A stretch of 64,000 nt of DNA, from NCBI RefSeq assembly GCF_037975245.1, contig NC_092570.1, positions 14,521,501-14,585,500 of the forward strand. Reading direction: 5' to 3'. The notes under the pieces were generated by a model. The model did no database searches. It worked only from the letters and a program-made list of their open reading frames with translations, and was not told where the DNA came from. The translations under genes and the position numbers were made by a program. Shown piece after piece: positions 60,560-64,000 of this stretch. Source of the DNA: Apostichopus japonicus (taxonomy: Eukaryota; Echinodermata; Holothuroidea; Aspidochirotida; Stichopodidae). Numbering within the stretch: the stretch's first letter is position 1; each line of letters begins with the position of its first letter.

Positions 60560-60610
60560 ATACCCGAAAGAAATCTTACTAATTGTGAAAATAATTTAAA
60601 TTGTTCTTCG
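60560..60610 (+). CDS. Short Cys-rich exon, probable continuation of the anosmin-like gene
   Basis: A strong polypyrimidine tract and GCGCAG precede, and TCG|GTAAGT follows, a 51-bp segment open only in frame 0: IPERNLTNCENNLNCSS. Its phase fits the exon at 46918-47034. The pattern N-x-[ST]-x-C-x(5)-C-S resembles anosmin-1 NNGSLVWCQNHKQCSKC. Two N-glycosylation sequons (NLT, NCS) are present. No later exon was recognised before the window ends. Confidence 0.45.
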
Positions 60611-63009
60611 GTAAGTACAGCACTTCTCTGTTTTAATTTAAATGCAATTGGATTTTGTGATAAAGCGAACATTTCTTCGACCAAAGTGCAACACATTGGG
60701 TGAAACTTACATACCACAGTAATGTCATATAATGGTCACCCGTGTCCTAATTTTAAAAAGCATTTTATTGCGACAGAAGAATTAGTTATACCCACAAGGA
60801 GATATTTGATTTTTTATTTTAATACTCAGAGCTTCTAAAGAAGGTAATTTTGAAAACTTTAGGCAAATTTTTGCGTGCTAAAATTTTGGTGCCAATACTG
60901 ACCTTTAAAACGAAAGTTGCAAAGTATCAACACTTGAAAGAGTTTTTGCATGTTTTGCAGAAGTATTTTTTGTGGTGGAAGTTTTGATAACATGCATGCA
61001 CCGCAATACAGAGTTGCAAATTGTGGTTGGTCAATAGGACCACTGCCCTTCTCCTTCCATTCCCCTTGGCTGTACCAATTGAAATGAGTTCCTTGTTTTA
61101 AAGCTTGAAATTGTTTGAATTCTGTTATTCCATTATTTAATATACTTCGTACACTAAATCCAGTCATCAATTTCAAACTTCTTAAATCCTGTATATATAC
61201 CTTTTCAAGAAAAGGCTGATAAACTTTACCTTTTCTACACAATATGTTATGTTCTATTGTGTTATGTTTTATTATGTTCTGATATGTATAATGTCATGTT
61301 ATGCAAGTCTCACATGCACAGGTGAGGAAACAAGTAAAAATTTGTGTTTCGATTCGAACACACAACATTGAACTACGCTTAGTTGGGCCTTTGGTAGACA
61401 ACGCCAAAAGACTCACATTTAACTTTATGATTCACTGAAAGACAGATGTCTGTATGCTATTTGCAGGCATGGGCATGCTGCTATGGTCTACAAATCATTT
61501 AACAGCGTCAAAACAATTTGTTTAAATAGCAGCAAAGATATCCTACAGGAGTGCGTAATCCATTCAAGCTTCTAGGGTAACTATAGACCTATATATAGGA
61601 TGGCCCTGTGATGCAGCAGTAATCACAGCATGTATCATACATTTCATCTCTGTGACAAACCTCCTCGGGCTGGCAGCGTCTCACCCTGTGAGTTCATCCA
61701 TTAATCTGTTACACCTGGGTAATGTCAGTTGGTGATTTGCCATTGTCTCTGGCAGGCCAGGTCCTGATCCCCTGGCGAAAAGAATTCCAGTTTTGCAAAG
61801 TGATATCAAAGATTCAGTGAACTTGAGGGATATATAGGCACCTAGGTAAATCAGATGGGGAAAAAAACTTGAGTGTTCATTAAAAAATTCCTTGAAATCC
61901 TGAGCACTGCTCATATAAGCAGGACTACAAGTGTCCATGATCTATGAACCATATCTATGCTATGCCTAGCGCGGTTTGGTGAGAAAAATTGTTTGAATTT
62001 GGAAGATGGTTACTTGATGCTAGTTTTGATTTTTAGGACCTCAGTAGACTATTTCAAGCAAATGCCAGATACCGATCCACTTTTAAGATGATGAAAGCTA
62101 AGACCAGCCCTCTTGCCCCCCCCCCACCACACAGTCCTGACTGGCGACACTGAACCTTAAAAAGTGGCAAAATCTTGCCCGGTTATACTGCAAAATTCTA
62201 AATCACATTCAAACTGCCCGACTGTCCACTATTTTCCATGTGACAATGGTCAAGTTGACTGGGGTCATGGTCAGTCTTACATTGTGAGACAGGCTTTATG
62301 ATATCAGTGTGTTTAACCTAAGAGGTCGGTGAGCTGGATTGTCTAAAAAATGAGCAACATATTAACATATCCAGGTTTTTATCTACAATCTAGTTTTAGT
62401 CATGCAGTAACATACAGACGGACCCATCTTCATCGCCTCGTCAAGATGCTAAAGAAAAGTACACTCACCAACCTGTGCTACTGTACTAATCTTGACATAA
62501 AAAGTAGACGACTTTTGAGACTAAATTATTTTTTTTCTGTCAAAGGCAATCTATATTAATATATCCTCTTTCTGTGGATACCTTTCATTTTTCTGTGTTT
62601 TATTTGAAGTGTCCGCTTGTCCACTTGTTATTTTTTTTTTTACAATTTCTTACTTCTGTGTTTCACAGTGATGGAAATAAGACGAGCAGAATATGTACGC
62701 TACAGTAGAAAGGGGGGGGGGGGGGGTGCATGCAGGGTCTTTGCACTAACCCCTGTTTAAACAAGTTGAACAGTTATCGACAGGGGTCCAGCTATGTGAC
62801 TAGTGTATGCCATATTAGATTTGCTATGGATAGAGTGATCTTCGTGACCCTGATTTAACATCAGTCCCAAATTGACAGTAATATTGTCCCCTGCTAGCTA
62901 TTTTAGTCTCAAAGAACTCTGTGTGACAGTTTAAAATAGTTTTATGGGGAAAAAGTCCGACCCACAGCAGGCTCTTTACCAGGGGCGAAGAGGACGATGG
63001 AGCGATTAT
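60611..63009. other. Intronic or intergenic DNA, nothing recognised
   Basis: No exon with supporting similarity was found. A G-run is at 62711-62726 and a C-run near 62115. The open frames here are short and lack splice-site context. Confidence 0.4.
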
Positions 63010-63390
63010 TTGACCAGGCATATCTCAGGGATTTATTTCTGGTTGTCCGGACAGCAAATTTTGGTTTGTCTGAAATTTTGTAAGACCTACAGTAACAAAG
63101 AATGACCTAGGCTATACTGTAGGCGACTCGGTAGGCGAGCTGTGTAGGTTTAGTGAATAGAACACCAGATTTTGACCACTAAGACCTCCCTTCGGGTGGT
63201 GGATAGAGGCCTGTTATATTTCAGTATCTACAGGGTGATGGAGGCTGATACGAATTTATCATTCTACCTATTTGGGGATATTTAGGTACAAACCGTGGGA
63301 CACAAATTCCCAAAGCTGATGTTGGTTGTCTGAACAGAATGTTGGTCATCTTGGACGATTGGATGACCAATAAAAGTCTAACCTTTTCTA
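63010..63390. repeat. Dispersed repeat family A, copy 3
   Basis: GTGTAGGTTTAGTGAA, GAATTTATCATTCTACC, GGGATATTTAGGTACAAA and the GTTGTCTGAACAGAA / TTGGACGATTGGATGACC blocks repeat the order in copy 1. Confidence 0.65.
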
Positions 63391-63593
63391 GCTCTCCTGA
63401 AGATGGATATCTTTGGAGAAATTTAGATCCTCAGATTGATAAGAAAAATTCCGCATATTTTATAGCATTGTTAAATCAGAATGAATCAGTCCACAACTTG
63501 ATCTAAAGTAATTTTTCAGTTTTTCATCCATAACATATAACTGATTAATATATATATATATATATAAATATATATATAAGTTGAAGTTGAATA

Positions 63594-63678
63594 CTGTACA
63601 CCTCTACAATATTCCGTGTACACCTCTATAATATTCCCTGTACACCTCTATAATATTCCCTGAACACCTCTACAATAT
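63594..63678. repeat. 22-bp tandem repeat, four copies
   Basis: CTGTACACCTCTACAATATT plus CC is repeated about four times with one or two changes per copy. It follows an (AT)n tract at 63547-63579 and ends just before the MITE at 63700. Confidence 0.9.
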
Positions 63679-63699
63679 CTACATATTTACTTCGTTCCC

Positions 63700-63908
63700 C
63701 ACTTACCTGTCTCCCCACAACCTATGCACCGCATTCTACCGTGTCTAGAAAATTTTCCTAACTCCGAAAAACACAGTGAGACACTTTGTGGGTAGAAATA
63801 TGAAGGGAGGCCATTAGGGCCAGTGAGGGTGTACAGTGTTAAAAGATTACCAGGGCATTCTAGACACGGTAGAATGCGGTGCATAGGTTGTGGGGAGACA
63901 GGTAAGTG
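63700..63908. mobile_element. MITE with perfect 51-bp terminal inverted repeats
   Basis: Arms 63700-63750 and 63858-63908 are exact reverse complements over 51 bp (outer end CACTTACCTGTCTCC, inner end CGTGTCTAGAA), with a 107-bp centre. No open frame of note; the frame at 63687-63914 only reads through the arms. Confidence 0.85.
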
Positions 63909-64000
63909 GGTCACTTGTAAATATATAAACCAGTAAGTTTTATAATATCTAGCCTTAAGGCTGCAGATATAAATACAGCCTTTAGAAGCTGTATTCTTTG

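Noticed and set aside
48105-62730. Strand bias of poly-G runs as a G-quadruplex transcription signal
   Set aside because: G-runs and C-runs both occur on the plus strand throughout, so there is no consistent bias relative to the genes.

Overview
The window is nuclear DNA from an animal. Genes are split into short exons with GT-AG introns, coding density is low, and the sequence is AT-rich and full of dispersed and tandem repeats. The recognisable genes (RB1, LAMTOR4, a hemingway/CFAP97-domain gene and a probable TRAPPC14) and the fairly conserved protein sequences suggest an invertebrate deuterostome. My best guess is an echinoderm, possibly a sea cucumber, but the sequence alone does not fix the taxon.

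Layout. (1) 19-2297, plus strand: the last three exons of a gene I read as TRAPPC14-like. (2) 3982-about 7859, minus strand: LAMTOR4, a Ragulator subunit, tail-to-tail with gene 1. From memory the human orthologues are neighbours in the same orientation. (3) 9786-13174, plus strand: a complete five-exon CFAP97D-type gene of 233 codons, head-to-head with LAMTOR4. (4) 13175-19306: no gene seen; it holds a MITE-like inverted repeat and a 49-bp palindrome. (5) 19307-38572, minus strand: 19 consecutive, phase-compatible exons of the retinoblastoma gene RB1. They encode about 820 residues from the start of the N-terminal domain to a stop; the 5'-most coding exon was not found. Its introns carry three minisatellites, a LINE reverse-transcriptase fragment, LINE 3' tails and a Helitron-like element. 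(6) 38573-46917: repeat-rich DNA that should contain the RB1 5' end, with E2F-like and CRE-like motifs, several inverted-repeat elements and a tRNA-headed SINE ending in a 306-bp TACA microsatellite. (7) 46918 onward, plus strand: a signal-peptide exon and, 13.5 kb later, a small Cys-rich exon in compatible phase, tentatively an anosmin-1-like gene running off the window. (8) 60611-64000: repeats, including a MITE with perfect 51-bp inverted termini.

The genes do not form a functional cluster. LAMTOR4 acts in lysosomal mTORC1 signalling, TRAPPC14 in vesicle trafficking and ciliogenesis, CFAP97D proteins in cilia and flagella, and RB1 in cell-cycle control. The most informative results are the RB1 exon structure, the probable TRAPPC14-LAMTOR4 microsynteny, and several repeat families with more than one copy inside the window. 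I did not find a convincing novel biochemical system.
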